A stretch of DNA of 64,000 nt from Shinella sp. PSBB067 (GTDB lineage Bacteria > Pseudomonadota > Alphaproteobacteria > Rhizobiales > Rhizobiaceae), in assembly GCF_016839145.1 (NCBI RefSeq), contig NZ_CP069303.1:3394501-3458500 (forward strand), written 5' to 3'. A program made the translations under genes and the position numbers. This document shows positions 1 to 9,969 of the stretch, piece by piece. The notes below the pieces were generated by a model that was given only the letters and a program-made list of their open reading frames with translations, had not been told where the DNA came from and did not search any database. Each line of letters begins with the position of its first letter. The stretch's first letter is position 1.

Positions 1-71
1 CAAGCAAAAGGCAAAGTTGGCGTGCAATAAATTATTGGGGCGGAGGCATGGCCGCCGCCCGCGGAGACGTG

Positions 72-1070
72 ATGAGCAAGATGGATCTCGATATTTCCAA
101 CCTCCCGGACACCACGGTTTCCGTACGGGAGGTTTTCGGCATTGATACGGACCTCAGGGTCCCGGCCTATTCCAAGGCGGACGCCTATGTGCCGGACCTC
201 GACCCGGACTACCTGTTCGACCGCGAAACGACGCTCGCCATCCTCGCGGGCTTTGCCCACAACCGGCGCGTCATGGTCTCCGGCTACCACGGCACCGGCA
301 AGTCGACCCATATCGAGCAGGTCGCCGCCCGCCTCAACTGGCCCTGCGTGCGCGTCAACCTCGACAGCCATGTCAGCCGTATCGACCTCGTCGGCAAGGA
401 CGCCATCGTCGTCAAGGACGGCCTTCAGGTCACCGAATTCAAGGACGGCATCCTGCCCTGGGCCTACCAGCACAATGTCGCGCTCGTCTTCGACGAATAC
501 GACGCCGGCCGCCCGGACGTCATGTTCGTCATCCAGCGCGTGCTGGAATCCTCCGGCCGCCTGACCCTGCTCGACCAGAGCCGCGTCATCCGCCCGCACC
601 CGGCCTTCCGCCTGTTCGCGACGGCCAACACCGTCGGTCTCGGCGACACGACCGGCCTCTACCACGGCACGCAGCAGATCAACCAGGCGCAGATGGACCG
701 CTGGTCGATCGTCACCACGCTGAACTACCTGCCGCACGACAACGAGGTGAACATCGTCGCCGCCAAGGTGAAGCGCCTCGCTGCCGGCAAGGACGGCCGC
801 GAGACCATCTCGCGCATGGTGCGCGTCGCCGACCTCACCCGCGCCGCCTTCATCAACGGCGACCTTTCGACCGTGATGAGCCCGCGTACGGTCATCACCT
901 GGGCGGAGAATGCGGAGATCTTCGGCGACGTCGCCTTCGCCTTCCGCGTGACCTTCCTCAACAAGTGCGACGAACTGGAGCGCACGCTGGTGGCCGAACT
1001 CTACCAGCGCGCCTTCGGCGTGGAGCTGAAGGAAAGCGCCGCCAACATCGTCCTGGAAGCGACTGTCTGA
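72..1070 (+). CDS. cobS: Cobaltochelatase subunit CobS
   Basis: AAA+ ATPase subunit of the aerobic, ATP-dependent cobaltochelatase that, with CobT and CobN, inserts cobalt into hydrogenobyrinic acid a,c-diamide in vitamin B12 synthesis. The 332-residue protein carries a Walker A motif GYHGTGKS at residues 71-78 and a Walker B segment ALVFDEYD near 137-144. The ATG at 72 follows a GGAGA ribosome site and gives the length known for the Pseudomonas denitrificans protein; an upstream in-frame ATG at 48 would only add eight residues. cobT follows 16 bases later on the same strand, so the two are very likely co-transcribed. Function is assigned from recognised near-identity across the whole length. 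Confidence 0.96.
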   Translation: MSKMDLDISNLPDTTVSVREVFGIDTDLRVPAYSKADAYVPDLDPDYLFDRETTLAILAGFAHNRRVMVSGYHGTGKSTHIEQVAARLNWPCVRVNLDSHVSRIDLVGKDAIVVKDGLQVTEFKDGILPWAYQHNVALVFDEYDAGRPDVMFVIQRVLESSGRLTLLDQSRVIRPHPAFRLFATANTVGLGDTTGLYHGTQQINQAQMDRWSIVTTLNYLPHDNEVNIVAAKVKRLAAGKDGRETISRMVRVADLTRAAFINGDLSTVMSPRTVITWAENAEIFGDVAFAFRVTFLNKCDELERTLVAELYQRAFGVELKESAANIVLEATV

Positions 1071-1086
1071 CGGCAAGGTGAAGCGC

Positions 1087-2988
1087 ATGGCAGCCCGCGG
1101 AGACAATTCGAAGCCGAGGCCCGGCGGCGTGGTGGACATGGAACCGTTCCGCCGCGCGGTGACGGGCTGCGTGCGCGCCGTCTCGGGCGATGCGGAGGTG
1201 GAGGTTACCTTCGCCAACGAGCGCCCCGGCATGACCGGCGAGCGCATCCGCCTGCCCGAGCTCTCCAAGCGCCCGTCGCCCGCCGAAGTCGCGCTCACCC
1301 GTGGCCTCGGCGACTCGATGGCGCTGCGCAAGGCCTGTCACGACGCCCGCATCCACGCGACCATGTCCCCGCAGGGCGCCGATGCCCGCGCGATCTTCGA
1401 CGCCGTCGAGCAGGCGCGCGTCGAGGCGATCGGCTCCAACCGCATGCACGGCATGGCGCAGAACCTCACCACCATGCTGACGGAGAAATACGCCAAGGCC
1501 AATTTCGGCGCGATCACCCGCCAGGCCGATGCCCCTCTTGAAGAAGCCGTCGCGCTCATCGTGCGCGAGAAGCTGACCGGCCAGGCCCCGCCCGCCTCGG
1601 CCGGCAAGGTGCTCGACCTCTGGCGCGATTTCATCGTCGACAAGGCCGGCAAGGACATGGAGGGCCTTTCCTCCGCCATCAACGACCAGCACGCCTTCTC
1701 GCGCGTCGTGCGCAACATGCTCGCCTCGATGAACGTCGCCGAGCAATACGGCGAGGACGAGAACGAACCGGACGATTCGGAAACGCCCGAGGACGAGAAC
1801 CAGCCGCGCAGCGACGAGCAGGAAGACAACGACAGCCAGGAAGACGCTGGCGACGATTCAGCGCCCGCCGACGAGAACGAGACGTCCGACGAGCAGATGG
1901 ACGAAGGCGAGATGGACGGCGCGGAAATCTCCGACGACGACCTCGTCGACGATGACGGCGACGACACCGAAAAGCCCGGCGAGGTGCGCCGCCCGAACCA
2001 GCCCTTCACGGATTTCAACGAGAAGGTCGATTACGGCGTCTTCACGCAGGAATTCGACGAGACCATCACCGCCGAGGAACTGTGCGACGAGGCGGAACTC
2101 GACCGCCTGCGCGCCTTCCTCGACAAGCAGCTCGCCCATCTTCAGGGCGCGGTCGGCCGCCTCGCCAACCGGCTTCAGCGCCGCCTGATGGCGCAGCAGA
2201 ACCGCGCCTGGGAATTCGACCTCGAAGAGGGCTATCTCGACAGCGCCCGCCTGCAGCGCATCATCATCGACCCGATGCAGCCGCTCTCCTTCAAGCGCGA
2301 GAAGGACACGACCTTCCGCGACACGGTCGTGACGCTGCTGATCGACAATTCCGGCTCCATGCGCGGCCGCCCGATCACGGTCGCCGCCACCTGCGCCGAC
2401 ATCCTCGCCCGCACGCTGGAGCGCTGCGGCGTGAAGGTCGAGATCCTCGGCTTCACCACCAAGGCCTGGAAGGGCGGGCAATCGCGCGAAAAATGGCTCG
2501 GCAGCGGCAAGCCGCAGGCGCCCGGCCGCCTCAACGATCTCCGCCACATCATCTACAAGGCCGCCGACGCCCCGTGGCGGCGCGCACGGCGCAATCTCGG
2601 CCTGATGATGCGCGAGGGCCTCCTGAAGGAGAACATCGACGGCGAGGCGCTGATCTGGGCGCACGACCGCCTGCTCGCCCGCCCCGAGCAGCGCCGCATC
2701 CTGATGATGATCTCGGACGGTGCGCCGGTCGACGATTCGACACTCTCGGTGAACCCCGGCAACTATCTCGAGCGGCACCTGCGCGCCGTCATAGAGCAGA
2801 TCGAGACGCGCTCGCCGGTCGAGCTGCTGGCCATCGGCATCGGCCATGACGTCACGCGCTACTACCGTCGCGCCGTCACCATCGTCGACGCGGACGAGCT
2901 GGCCGGCGCCATGACCGAACAGCTCGCCTCGCTCTTCGCCGACGAAAGCACCGCCCGCCTCCCCGCCAGCCGCCGCCGTGCGGGCTGA
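1087..2988 (+). CDS. cobT: Cobaltochelatase subunit CobT
   Basis: Partner of CobS in the ring-shaped chaperone complex that drives cobalt insertion by CobN. Of 633 residues, about 220-300 form a very acidic linker rich in Asp and Glu, a hallmark of CobT, and the C-terminal third is a von Willebrand A (integrin I-like) domain with the metal-binding DNSGSMRG motif at about 420-427. ATG 1087 is preferred because it begins with the usual MAARGDNS; a GTG at 1078 adds three residues. The gene lies directly behind cobS and its last 11 bases overlap the start of the next reading frame. Confidence 0.95.
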   Translation: MAARGDNSKPRPGGVVDMEPFRRAVTGCVRAVSGDAEVEVTFANERPGMTGERIRLPELSKRPSPAEVALTRGLGDSMALRKACHDARIHATMSPQGADARAIFDAVEQARVEAIGSNRMHGMAQNLTTMLTEKYAKANFGAITRQADAPLEEAVALIVREKLTGQAPPASAGKVLDLWRDFIVDKAGKDMEGLSSAINDQHAFSRVVRNMLASMNVAEQYGEDENEPDDSETPEDENQPRSDEQEDNDSQEDAGDDSAPADENETSDEQMDEGEMDGAEISDDDLVDDDGDDTEKPGEVRRPNQPFTDFNEKVDYGVFTQEFDETITAEELCDEAELDRLRAFLDKQLAHLQGAVGRLANRLQRRLMAQQNRAWEFDLEEGYLDSARLQRIIIDPMQPLSFKREKDTTFRDTVVTLLIDNSGSMRGRPITVAATCADILARTLERCGVKVEILGFTTKAWKGGQSREKWLGSGKPQAPGRLNDLRHIIYKAADAPWRRARRNLGLMMREGLLKENIDGEALIWAHDRLLARPEQRRILMMISDGAPVDDSTLSVNPGNYLERHLRAVIEQIETRSPVELLAIGIGHDVTRYYRRAVTIVDADELAGAMTEQLASLFADESTARLPASRRRAG

Positions 2989-4012
2989 GCCGGCGTTCCG
3001 GCAAAGGCCTGCGCGCTTCGTGCGAAGCCTTCCCGCGATCGCCCTGTCCGCCCTGCTCTGCCTGTCGCCCGTGCAGCCGGCGGCAGCGGATGCCATCGAG
3101 GTCCCGGTCTCCAGCCGCGCCATTACGCAGTTCACGCCGGGTTCCGGCCAGCGCATCTTCGGCAGGCTCGAATTCCTCGGCGGCATCGCCTATTCGTCGA
3201 CCAGTCCCCTGCTCGGCGCGATCTCGGCGATCCGCTTCCGAAACGACCGGCAGAACTTCGTCTCGGTGCTCGATACCGGCCACTGGCTGACCGGCCGCGT
3301 CGAGCGCGATGCCGAAGGCCGGTTGAGCGGCCTTGCCGACGTCAGGATCCGCTCGATGTTCAATCGGGACGGCCGCGACGAAAACCCCAAGCAGGCGATG
3401 GATGCCGAGGGCCTCGCCATCGGCAGGGGCGAGCTCCTCGTCAGCTTCGAGGGGCATCACCGGATCGACGCCTATCCCGATCCCGGCTTCATGGACGCAA
3501 GGCCGAAGCGCCGGTTGCCCCTTCCCATCGAACGAAGGGAGATCCGACGGAACCGCGGCATGGAGGCGCTCGCCATGTCGCCGGCCACAGGCCCGCTCGG
3601 CGCCGTACCGGTGGTCGTGACGGAGCGCAGCCTGGATGCCGATGGCAACGTCTTCGCCGCTGTCTTGGAAGGCCCGCGTGCGGGCCTCTTCACCGTCAGA
3701 CGCAACGACCCCTGGGACATCACCGACGGCGCCTTCCTGCCGAATGGCGACCTCCTCCTGCTGGAACGCCGCTTCCGCCTGTTGGACGGCATGGGCATGC
3801 GCATCCGCCGGATCGACGGCGATACGATCCGCCCCGGCGCGGTGGTCGACGGCGAGGTGCTGATCGACGCCGACCTTCGCCAGCAGATCGACAATATGGA
3901 AGGGCTGGACGTGGTGGCGATAGCTAAGGACGACATCCGCATCATCGTCGTTTCCGACGACAATCACTCCATCCTCCAGCGCAACCTGATGCTGGAATTC
4001 CGGCTGAAGTGA
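2978..4012 (+). CDS. Secreted esterase-like phytase-family protein
   Basis: 344-residue protein starting at a GTG that overlaps the end of cobT by 11 bases. The N-terminus has a signal peptide: arginines, then a hydrophobic run ([12 protein letters not shown]) and an AAA-type cleavage site near residue 38. The remainder matches the 'esterase-like activity of phytase' family: a predicted beta-propeller with [24 protein letters not shown] and a final [10 protein letters not shown] segment. Members are periplasmic or secreted and mostly of unknown substrate. Coupling to cobT is common in related genomes but does not by itself show a role in B12 metabolism. Confidence 0.8.
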   Translation: MRAEPAFRQRPARFVRSLPAIALSALLCLSPVQPAAADAIEVPVSSRAITQFTPGSGQRIFGRLEFLGGIAYSSTSPLLGAISAIRFRNDRQNFVSVLDTGHWLTGRVERDAEGRLSGLADVRIRSMFNRDGRDENPKQAMDAEGLAIGRGELLVSFEGHHRIDAYPDPGFMDARPKRRLPLPIERREIRRNRGMEALAMSPATGPLGAVPVVVTERSLDADGNVFAAVLEGPRAGLFTVRRNDPWDITDGAFLPNGDLLLLERRFRLLDGMGMRIRRIDGDTIRPGAVVDGEVLIDADLRQQIDNMEGLDVVAIAKDDIRIIVVSDDNHSILQRNLMLEFRLK

Positions 4013-4040
4013 AAGATCGGCCGGAGGAGAAAAACCTTTC

Positions 4041-4123
4041 CTCCGTCATGGTCGGCCTGACCCGACCATCCATCCGCCGGCACGCCGCGCCTGGGGATCC
4101 TCGGCTCAAGGCCGAGGATGACG
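4041..4123. repeat. Intergenic palindromic repeat element
   Basis: The space between two convergent genes holds nested inverted sequences. A GGTCGG/CCGACC stem is followed by ATCCTCGGC-tcaag-GCCGAGGAT (4097-4119), and the ends CGTCAT (4044) and ATGACG (4118) are also complementary. This layout resembles mosaic palindromic repeats common between rhizobial genes. As a strong hairpin between convergent genes it may also serve as a bidirectional transcription end. Only one copy of this type was noticed in the window. Confidence 0.5.
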
Positions 4124-4184
4124 CTGGAGGGCGAGCGAGGCTGGAGCTTTCACTGTCGCTCCTCGACCTCTGGAACGCCGCTCG

Positions 4185-4823
4185 TTAAGCCATCTTCTCG
4201 ACGCCCGGCATCGGCTTGAGCCGGCTCATCAGCGCGCCATAGGGCAGCAGCATGACGAGGCCCACCAGCACCTTCACGGAGAAGTCGCCGATGGCCCAGG
4301 AGATCCAGCGCGGCGTCTCGGCCGCGAAGATGCCGAGCACGGGCGCCGAGGCGATGGCGAAATCGTCGTTCGGCCCGAAGACCGAGAAGAACGGCGCGAA
4401 GGCGAAGGAGAAGAAGATCATCGTATCGAGCACCGAACCGATCAGCGAGGCGATCAGCGGCGCGCGCCACCAGGTCTGCCGGCGCAGCCTGTTGAAGATG
4501 GAGATGTCGAGCAACTGGCCGGCAAGGAAGGCCGAGCCGGAAGCGATGGCGATGCGCGGCGTGGACGCGGCGAACGAGAACAGCACCGCCACGAGGAAAC
4601 CGGCCGCCACGACGCGGCGCGCGATGCGCGGGCCGAACTGGCGATTGGTGAGATCCGTGACGAGGAAGGCGACGGGATAGGTGAAGGCGCCGTAGGTCAG
4701 GAGGTCGCCGAGCGCGATACCGAACAGTTCACCCGAAAGCGGGTACTGCACCAGCACGTTGGAGGCGACGACCACGGCCGTCATCAGGAGGACATAGATA
4801 GGGATGACGCGGTTCGCGAGCAT
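4185..4823 (-). CDS. Queuosine precursor transporter YhhQ family
   Basis: Integral membrane protein of 212 residues with about six hydrophobic helices, matching the YhhQ/COG1738 vitamin-uptake-type family that imports queuosine precursors such as preQ0 or preQ1. Recognisable family features include LVTDLTNRQFGPRIARR near residue 57 and FLAGQLLDISIFNRLR near 97, with SLIGSVLDTMIFFSFAF further on. The start is the ATG at 4823, where the membrane protein begins with MLANRVIPIY; the frame stays open upstream but that part is not membrane-like. A candidate preQ1 aptamer overlaps this start, which fits the proposed substrate. Confidence 0.85.
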   Translation of the reverse strand: MLANRVIPIYVLLMTAVVVASNVLVQYPLSGELFGIALGDLLTYGAFTYPVAFLVTDLTNRQFGPRIARRVVAAGFLVAVLFSFAASTPRIAIASGSAFLAGQLLDISIFNRLRRQTWWRAPLIASLIGSVLDTMIFFSFAFAPFFSVFGPNDDFAIASAPVLGIFAAETPRWISWAIGDFSVKVLVGLVMLLPYGALMSRLKPMPGVEKMA

Positions 4824-4849
4824 TTTTTTATCCTGGGTGATGCCACCAG
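4820..4849 (-). promoter_or_regulatory. Candidate preQ1-I-like riboswitch over yhhQ start
   Basis: On the minus strand the leader reads CTGG-TGGCATC-ACCCAG, then GAT and an A-rich run ending in the ATG. CTGG can pair with CCAG (P1). The loop GCAT can pair with ATGC, which contains the start codon (P2), with the A-run as the linking loop. This is the layout of the small class I preQ1 aptamer, where a short hairpin and A-rich tail form a pseudoknot, and the ACCC segment matches the position of the ligand-contacting cytosine. Binding would hide the start codon. Inferred by eye, with no covariation test. Confidence 0.5.
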
Positions 4850-4936
4850 TTGGAGTAACGATGATGTGCGCAAAGCATTGAGGCCTGCCCGCAAAGCGGT
4901 CAAGCCTCAATGAAAATGCTTCGGCGTGTTGCCCGA

Positions 4937-5233
4937 TCAGGCAGCGGCAGCGGCAGCCGTCTTCTTGGCGATCTGGCGGCGCAGCAGGCGAGCGCGCATC
5001 GACAGTTCGTTCTCTTCGGCCTTCAGCAGGAAGGCGTCGAGGCCGCCGCGGTGCTCGACCGAGCGGAGAGCGGCTGCGGAAACGCGAAGACGGAAACGCT
5101 GGCCGAGGGCGTCGGAAATCAGCGTGACATTGCACAGGTTCGGCAGGAACTTGCGCTTCGTCTTGTTGTTTGCGTGGCTCACATTGTTGCCCGACTGGAC
5201 GCCCTTGCCGGTCAATTCGCAACTACGGGACAT
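4937..5233 (-). CDS. rpmB: 50S ribosomal protein L28
   Basis: 98-residue ribosomal protein. It begins [23 protein letters not shown], continues through the basic [10 protein letters not shown] segment and ends in an alanine-rich tail, as in alphaproteobacterial L28. The single cysteine in the N-terminal segment does not form a zinc ribbon. The gene stands alone, transcribed away from the DUF3108 gene, with a well-formed promoter about 90 bases upstream. Confidence 0.96.
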   Translation of the reverse strand: MSRSCELTGKGVQSGNNVSHANNKTKRKFLPNLCNVTLISDALGQRFRLRVSAAALRSVEHRGGLDAFLLKAEENELSMRARLLRRQIAKKTAAAAAA

Positions 5234-5321
5234 GGTACACCTATTTTTTCTTGTTCAGGACAATACGTTTCCGGTGCCGAAACCGGCCGCAGTCCGTCTG
5301 GCCTTTTTGGAAAGTCGCGGT

Positions 5322-5350
5322 TCTATAGTCACACTGGCCGGCGACGTCAA
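5322..5350 (-). promoter_or_regulatory. Sigma-70-type promoter of rpmB
   Basis: On the minus strand TTGACG (5350-5345) and TATAGA (5327-5322) are separated by 17 bases, a near-consensus housekeeping promoter placed 89 bases before the rpmB ATG. The rest of the 341-base gap 5234-5574 shows no convincing reading frame or further structure; the promoter of the divergent DUF3108 gene should lie in its right half but is not obvious. Confidence 0.7.
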
Positions 5351-5574
5351 GCCAAACCTGCCGTTCCGCCGGAAATCAGTTGCCAAACATCGCGATTTGC
5401 AGGCAATAGCAGGAGACGGCGAGATTTTCCACGGCGTAGAATCGCCGCAATGGCGGGCTAGGCGGGCGTCCTGGAAACGATTCCGGAAAATATGCGCCCG
5501 CAATTGCATCGAAACAGGCAGGTCGGGCGTTTCCGGCTACGGACGAATGCGGAAAGGTCTTGGGAGTCGTGCGG

Positions 5575-6351
5575 ATGAACGGACGGGGTTGGATAGCGGG
5601 CGCAGCGGTGTCGCTTGCCCTTCTGGGCGGCGCGGGGCCCCTTTCGTCGGCCGAGATCCAGCACCGCACGGACTACAGCATCCGCCTTTCCGGACTGCCG
5701 GTCGCGACCGCCAGCTTCCGCTCCGAGTTTTCCGGCAACCGCTACACCATTTCCGGCAGCCTGCATTCGGCAGGCCTCGTCGACATCTTCTCCCGCACGC
5801 AGGGCACGACCTCCGTCTCCGGCATCGTCGGGCGGGACAACCTGCATGCCACCTCCTATTCGGTGAACTACCGCAGCGGCAAGCGCGGCCGGGCCATCGA
5901 CGTCACCTTCCGCAACGGCAACGTCATCCATGCCAACATGGTGCCGGCGCGCAAGAAGCCGGAAAACTGGGTGCCCGTCACCCGCGCCGACCTGCGCGCG
6001 GTGCTCGACCCGATCTCGGGCCTCATCATTCCCGCCGGCAACCGCGTCTGCCCGAACACGCTGCCGATCTTCGACGGCGAATCCCGCCTCGACCTGCAAC
6101 TGACGTCGAAGGGCACGAAGCCCTATTCCACCAAGGGCTTCGAGGGCGAGGCCGTGGTCTGCGGCATCCGCTTCGTCCCCAAATCCGGCTACAAGAAGGG
6201 CCGGGACGACGTGGAATACCTGCGCAGGCTGAGGACGATGGAAATCTGGTTTGCCAAGGCCGAAGACGCGAATGTATATGCTCCAGTCTATGTGAAGATT
6301 CCGACCAAGCTCGGTCCCGTCACCGTCTCGGCCACGCGCTTCGGCGGATGA
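5575..6351 (+). CDS. Periplasmic DUF3108 protein
   Basis: 258-residue protein with an N-terminal signal peptide (GWIAGAAVSLALLGGAGPLSSAE) and the DUF3108 fold: YSIRLSGLPVATASFRSEF near residue 31, RTQGTTSVSG, and a C-terminal segment RRLRTMEIWFAKAEDANVYAPVYVKIPTK cut here by short gaps in conservation. Proteins of this family are exported, beta-rich and of unknown function. ATG 5575 follows a GGGAG site; a TTG at 5560 is less likely. Confidence 0.8.
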   Translation: MNGRGWIAGAAVSLALLGGAGPLSSAEIQHRTDYSIRLSGLPVATASFRSEFSGNRYTISGSLHSAGLVDIFSRTQGTTSVSGIVGRDNLHATSYSVNYRSGKRGRAIDVTFRNGNVIHANMVPARKKPENWVPVTRADLRAVLDPISGLIIPAGNRVCPNTLPIFDGESRLDLQLTSKGTKPYSTKGFEGEAVVCGIRFVPKSGYKKGRDDVEYLRRLRTMEIWFAKAEDANVYAPVYVKIPTKLGPVTVSATRFGG

Positions 6352-6386
6352 CATGACCCCGGTCGGCAGACCGGGAGTGATCGGCC

Positions 6387-7268
6387 TTGAAGACGCGTGC
6401 AACCCTGATCGGCTTTACGGCGATCCTCATGTGGGCGCTGCTGGCGCTCTTCACCGCCGCGTCCGGCAAGATGCCGCCCTTCCAGCTCTCCGCCGTCTGC
6501 TTCCTCATCGGCAGCCTGCCCGGCATCGTCGTGCTCATCGCCCGGCCGCAGCGGGCCCGTCTCCTGAAGCAGCCGGCAAAGGTCTGGATCACCGGCATCC
6601 TCGGCCTCTTCGGCTATCACTTCCTCTACTTCACGGCCCTGCGCAACGCCCCGGCCGTCGAGGCGAGCCTGATCGCCTATCTCTGGCCGCTCCTCATCGT
6701 CACCGGTTCGGCGCTGCTGCCGGGCGAGACGCTGCGCTGGAACCATGTGGTCGGCACGCTGCTCGGCCTCGGCGGCACCGCGCTCATCGTCGGGCGAAAC
6801 GGCGTTACCTTCGACAGCGCCTATCTCATCGGCTATGGCGCCGCCTTCCTCTGCGCCTTCACCTGGGCCGGCTACTCGCTGGCGACCCGCCGTTTCGAGG
6901 CGGTCTCGACGGATGTGGTGACCGGCTTCTGCCTCGCCACTTCCATCCTCTCGCTCATCTGCCACCTGATGCTGGAAACCACCGTCTGGCCGCAGACGGG
7001 CTTCGAATGGCTCGCCATCGCCGGCCTCGGCCTGCTGCCGGTCGGCGCGGCCTTCTATGTCTGGGACTACGGCGTCAAGAACGGCGACATCCAGATCCTC
7101 GGCGCCGCCAGCTATGCCGCGCCGCTGCTTTCCACCCTCGTCCTCATCCTCTCCGGCTTTGCCGAGCCGACCTGGACCATCGCGCTCGCCTGCCTGCTGG
7201 TGACGGGCGGCGCGGTGCTCGCCGCCAAGGACATGATCTTCAGGCGGGCTGTCGCAAGACCCGCCTGA
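6387..7268 (+). CDS. EamA/DMT-family transporter (YddG-like)
   Basis: 293-residue membrane protein with about ten hydrophobic segments arranged as two EamA repeats, the pattern of drug/metabolite exporters. ALRNAPAVEASLIAYLWPLL near residue 88 and the second-half GAASYAAPLLSTLVLILSG are typical of the YddG-like aromatic amino acid exporter branch, so amino acid or metabolite export is likely, but the substrate is not fixed by sequence. The start is a TTG at 6387, the only initiator that begins at the first membrane helix. Confidence 0.8.
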   Translation: MKTRATLIGFTAILMWALLALFTAASGKMPPFQLSAVCFLIGSLPGIVVLIARPQRARLLKQPAKVWITGILGLFGYHFLYFTALRNAPAVEASLIAYLWPLLIVTGSALLPGETLRWNHVVGTLLGLGGTALIVGRNGVTFDSAYLIGYGAAFLCAFTWAGYSLATRRFEAVSTDVVTGFCLATSILSLICHLMLETTVWPQTGFEWLAIAGLGLLPVGAAFYVWDYGVKNGDIQILGAASYAAPLLSTLVLILSGFAEPTWTIALACLLVTGGAVLAAKDMIFRRAVARPA

Positions 7269-7270
7269 TC

Positions 7271-8035
7271 TCAGAACCGGTCCTTTCGCCCGCGGATTTC
7301 GGCAAACACTTCGGCATCGCTCGCCCGCTCCATTCCGAGATGGCGGCGGATCGCCGGATCGCCGGCCCTGAGGAAGGGGTTCGTCGCCTTTTCGATGCCG
7401 ATCGTCGTCGGGGCGGTGAAGGCGCCGTCGGCCCGCAACGCCTCGATCTCGTCGGCACGGCGTGCGAGCGCCGCGTTTTCCGGATCGACGGTCCTGGCAA
7501 AGCGCGCGTTCGACAACGTGTATTCATGGCCGAAATAGACGGTCGTCTCATCCGGCAGGGCGGCGAGCGTCGAGAGCGATTCCCACATCTGGGCGGGCGT
7601 TCCCTCGAAGACACGGCCGCAACCGAGCGCGAAGAGCGTATCGGCGGCAAAGAGCAGCTTCTCCTCCGGCAGGTGGAAACAGATGTGGCCGACCGTATGG
7701 CCCGGCGTCGCGATGACCTCGACGCGCCGGCCGGCGAAATCGAAACTGTCGCCGCCATCCACCTTGCGGTCGATGCCCGGAATGGTCTCGCGCGCCGGGC
7801 CGATGATCGTCGCGCCGAAGCGGTCCTTCAGCGCGAGGTTGGCCTCCACGTGGTCGCCATGGTGATGGGTCGTGAAGATATGGCTGAGGCGCCAGCCGCG
7901 GCGCTCCAGCGCAGCAAGGATCGGCTTTTCCTCCGGCGCATCGATGCTCGCCGTCGCACCCGTTACCGGATCGTGCAGCAACACGCCGAAATTATCGCTG
8001 CGGCAGGCAAAGAGTTCGATTTCCAGCGCGGTCAT
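7271..8035 (-). CDS. gloB: Hydroxyacylglutathione hydrolase (glyoxalase II)
   Basis: Zinc metallo-hydrolase that converts S-lactoylglutathione to lactate and glutathione, the second step of methylglyoxal detoxification. At 254 residues it has the family length. THHHGDH at 56-62 is the metal-binding motif (normally THxHxDH), His113 lies in TPGHTVGH, and FAADTLF plus GHEY supply the remaining ligands. The C-terminal FLRAGDP segment is the glutathione-binding region. The ATG at 8035 is chosen because the family starts at this point; the frame stays open further upstream. It is convergent with the EamA gene, two bases apart. Confidence 0.93.
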   Translation of the reverse strand: MTALEIELFACRSDNFGVLLHDPVTGATASIDAPEEKPILAALERRGWRLSHIFTTHHHGDHVEANLALKDRFGATIIGPARETIPGIDRKVDGGDSFDFAGRRVEVIATPGHTVGHICFHLPEEKLLFAADTLFALGCGRVFEGTPAQMWESLSTLAALPDETTVYFGHEYTLSNARFARTVDPENAALARRADEIEALRADGAFTAPTTIGIEKATNPFLRAGDPAIRRHLGMERASDAEVFAEIRGRKDRF

Positions 8036-8126
8036 GGTCGCTCCTCGTCGCATCGGGCAGGTCGTCGCGGGCGAATGTAAGGCAATCGGCCTTGAAGTCC
8101 ACCGGACCATCGCTAACATCTTGTCC

Positions 8127-8876
8127 ATGCATGCAGATATCGTCGACCTCCGCGAATTCTACCACTCGCCCCTCGGCCGCCTTGCCGATCACTCGATCGC
8201 CATGGCGCTCGCCTCGCTCTGGGCGCGGCTGCCGGACGAGCGGCTGGTCGGGCTCGGCTATGCCGTGCCCTATCTCGACCGCTTCCGCGCCGATACGGAG
8301 CGCACCTTCGCCTTCATGCCCGCCGGCCAGGGCGCGGTGAACTGGCCGCCGGGCGAGCTTTCCTCGACGGCGCTGGTCTTCGACGAGGAACTGCCGCTGC
8401 CGGACGCTTCGGTCGACCGCGTGCTGATGGTGCATTCGCTGGAATTTGCCGAGAATCCGCGCGAGACGATGAAGGAGCTCTGGCGCGTGCTGGCCCCCGG
8501 CGGCCGCCTCGTCATCGTCGTGCCGAACCGACGCGGCGTGTGGGCGCGCATGGAGCACACGCCCTTCGGCTCCGGCCGTCCCTACTCCCGCAGCCAGCTC
8601 ATCGCACTGCTGCGCGAGACCAACTTCACGCCCGGCGCCTCGGCCGAGGCCCTGTTCTTCCCGCCTTCCAAGCTGCGCAGCGTGCAGAAGCTGCGCGGCG
8701 CCTTCGAGCGGCTCGGCCGCTCGCTCTGGCCGATGTTCTCCGGCGTCATCATCGTGGAGGCGCAGAAGCGGCTCTATCAGGGCCTGCCGGTCGCTGCCCG
8801 TGCCTCGCGGCGCGTCTTCGTGCCGGTGCTCGCCCCGCAGGGCATCCCCACGACGCGCGAGCGCGCGCCGCGCTGA
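8127..8876 (+). CDS. SAM-dependent methyltransferase (UbiE/type 11-like)
   Basis: 249-residue class I methyltransferase-like protein. The central block [26 protein letters not shown] (interrupted here by the acidic loop) and [19 protein letters not shown] are motifs II to post-III of type 11 methyltransferases. The usual glycine-rich motif I is weak (LGYAVPYL). ATG 8127 starts [12 protein letters not shown], the usual start of this rhizobial family, which often lies divergent from gloB as here. The substrate is unknown. Confidence 0.8.
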   Translation: MHADIVDLREFYHSPLGRLADHSIAMALASLWARLPDERLVGLGYAVPYLDRFRADTERTFAFMPAGQGAVNWPPGELSSTALVFDEELPLPDASVDRVLMVHSLEFAENPRETMKELWRVLAPGGRLVIVVPNRRGVWARMEHTPFGSGRPYSRSQLIALLRETNFTPGASAEALFFPPSKLRSVQKLRGAFERLGRSLWPMFSGVIIVEAQKRLYQGLPVAARASRRVFVPVLAPQGIPTTRERAPR

Positions 8877-8903
8877 TCCCCTCGACAAATGCCGGGCCGC
8901 CCG

Positions 8904-9010
8904 CTAGAGCAATTCCAGCAAAAGTGCGCAGCGGTTTTGCGTCCGGAATTGCGTAGAAACAAAAGGATAGAGCGTTTTCGCGATTCGAAGAAAAGCGGAA
9001 ATGCTCTAGA
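8904..9010. repeat. 107-bp dispersed repeat, copy A
   Basis: Begins CTAGAGCAATTCC and ends TGCTCTAGA, so the outer CTAGAGC/GCTCTAG are inverted repeats. Inside are GCGGTTTTGCGTCCGG and CGCGATTCGAAGAAAAGCG. A second copy at 20952-21058 is the same length with only a handful of base differences. It lies between the methyltransferase gene and tyrC. This is a short interspersed palindromic element of the kind frequent in Rhizobiaceae. It has no coding capacity of its own. Confidence 0.85.
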
Positions 9011-9039
9011 GCGGGTTGACGGCAGCAAGGGGCGGCAGC

Positions 9040-9969
9040 ATGACGGACGGACATTTCGACAAGATCGCGCTGATCGGCATCGGCCTCATCGGCTCCTCCA
9101 TTGCCCGCGCCGTCAAGGCCAAGGGCCTTGCGAAAACCGTCACCATCTCGAGCCGCAGCACGGAAACTCTGGACCGCGCCCGCGAACTGGAACTGGGCAC
9201 CGACTACGTGCATGACGCCGGCAAGGCCGTCGAAGGCGCCGACCTCGTCATCGTCTCCGTGCCCGTCGGCGCCTCCGGCAAGGTGGCCGAGGACATCGCC
9301 CCGCACCTCAAGCCCGGCGCCATCGTCACCGACGTCGGCTCCACCAAGGCATCGGTCGTCGCGCAGATGCTGCCGCACATGCCGAAGAACGTGCATTTCA
9401 TCCCCGGCCACCCGCTGGCCGGCACCGAGCATTCCGGCCCGGATGCCGGCTTTGCAGAACTGTTCCAGGGCCGCTGGTGCATCCTGACCCCGGTGCACGG
9501 CACCGACAAGGACGCCAAGCGCAAGCTCGCCGCCTTCTGGGAAGCACTCGGCTCGAAAGTCGACGAGATGGATACGGAGCACCACGACAAGGTGCTCGCC
9601 ATCGTCTCGCACCTGCCGCACATCATCGCCTACAATATCGTCGGCACGGCGGACGACCTGGAGACGGTGACGGAATCGGAAGTCATCAAGTATTCGGCCT
9701 CCGGCTTCCGCGACTTCACGCGCCTTGCCGCTTCGGACCCGACCATGTGGCGCGACGTCTGCCTGCACAACAAGGATGCGATCCTGGAAATGCTGGCGCG
9801 CTTTTCCGAGGACCTTGCCTATCTCCAGCGCGCGATCCGCTGGGGCGACGGGGATAAGCTCTTCGACCTCTTCACCCGCACCCGCGCCATCCGACGCTCG
9901 ATCATCGACGCCGGCCAGGATACCGCCGCGCCGAACTTCGGCCGCCCGGTCGACGACAAGAACGGCTGA
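9040..9969 (+). CDS. tyrC: Prephenate/arogenate dehydrogenase
   Basis: NAD(P)-dependent oxidative decarboxylation of prephenate or arogenate in tyrosine synthesis. The 309-residue protein has the Rossmann motif GIGLIG at 13-18, VSVPVGA, a DVGSTK segment near 103 and the substrate-binding FIPGHPLAGTEHSG, all diagnostic of the TyrA/TyrC family. There is no chorismate mutase or ACT domain. The start at 9040 follows a GGGGCGG ribosome site; an earlier ATG at 9016 would add eight residues reaching back toward repeat copy A. Confidence 0.93.
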   Translation: MTDGHFDKIALIGIGLIGSSIARAVKAKGLAKTVTISSRSTETLDRARELELGTDYVHDAGKAVEGADLVIVSVPVGASGKVAEDIAPHLKPGAIVTDVGSTKASVVAQMLPHMPKNVHFIPGHPLAGTEHSGPDAGFAELFQGRWCILTPVHGTDKDAKRKLAAFWEALGSKVDEMDTEHHDKVLAIVSHLPHIIAYNIVGTADDLETVTESEVIKYSASGFRDFTRLAASDPTMWRDVCLHNKDAILEMLARFSEDLAYLQRAIRWGDGDKLFDLFTRTRAIRRSIIDAGQDTAAPNFGRPVDDKNG

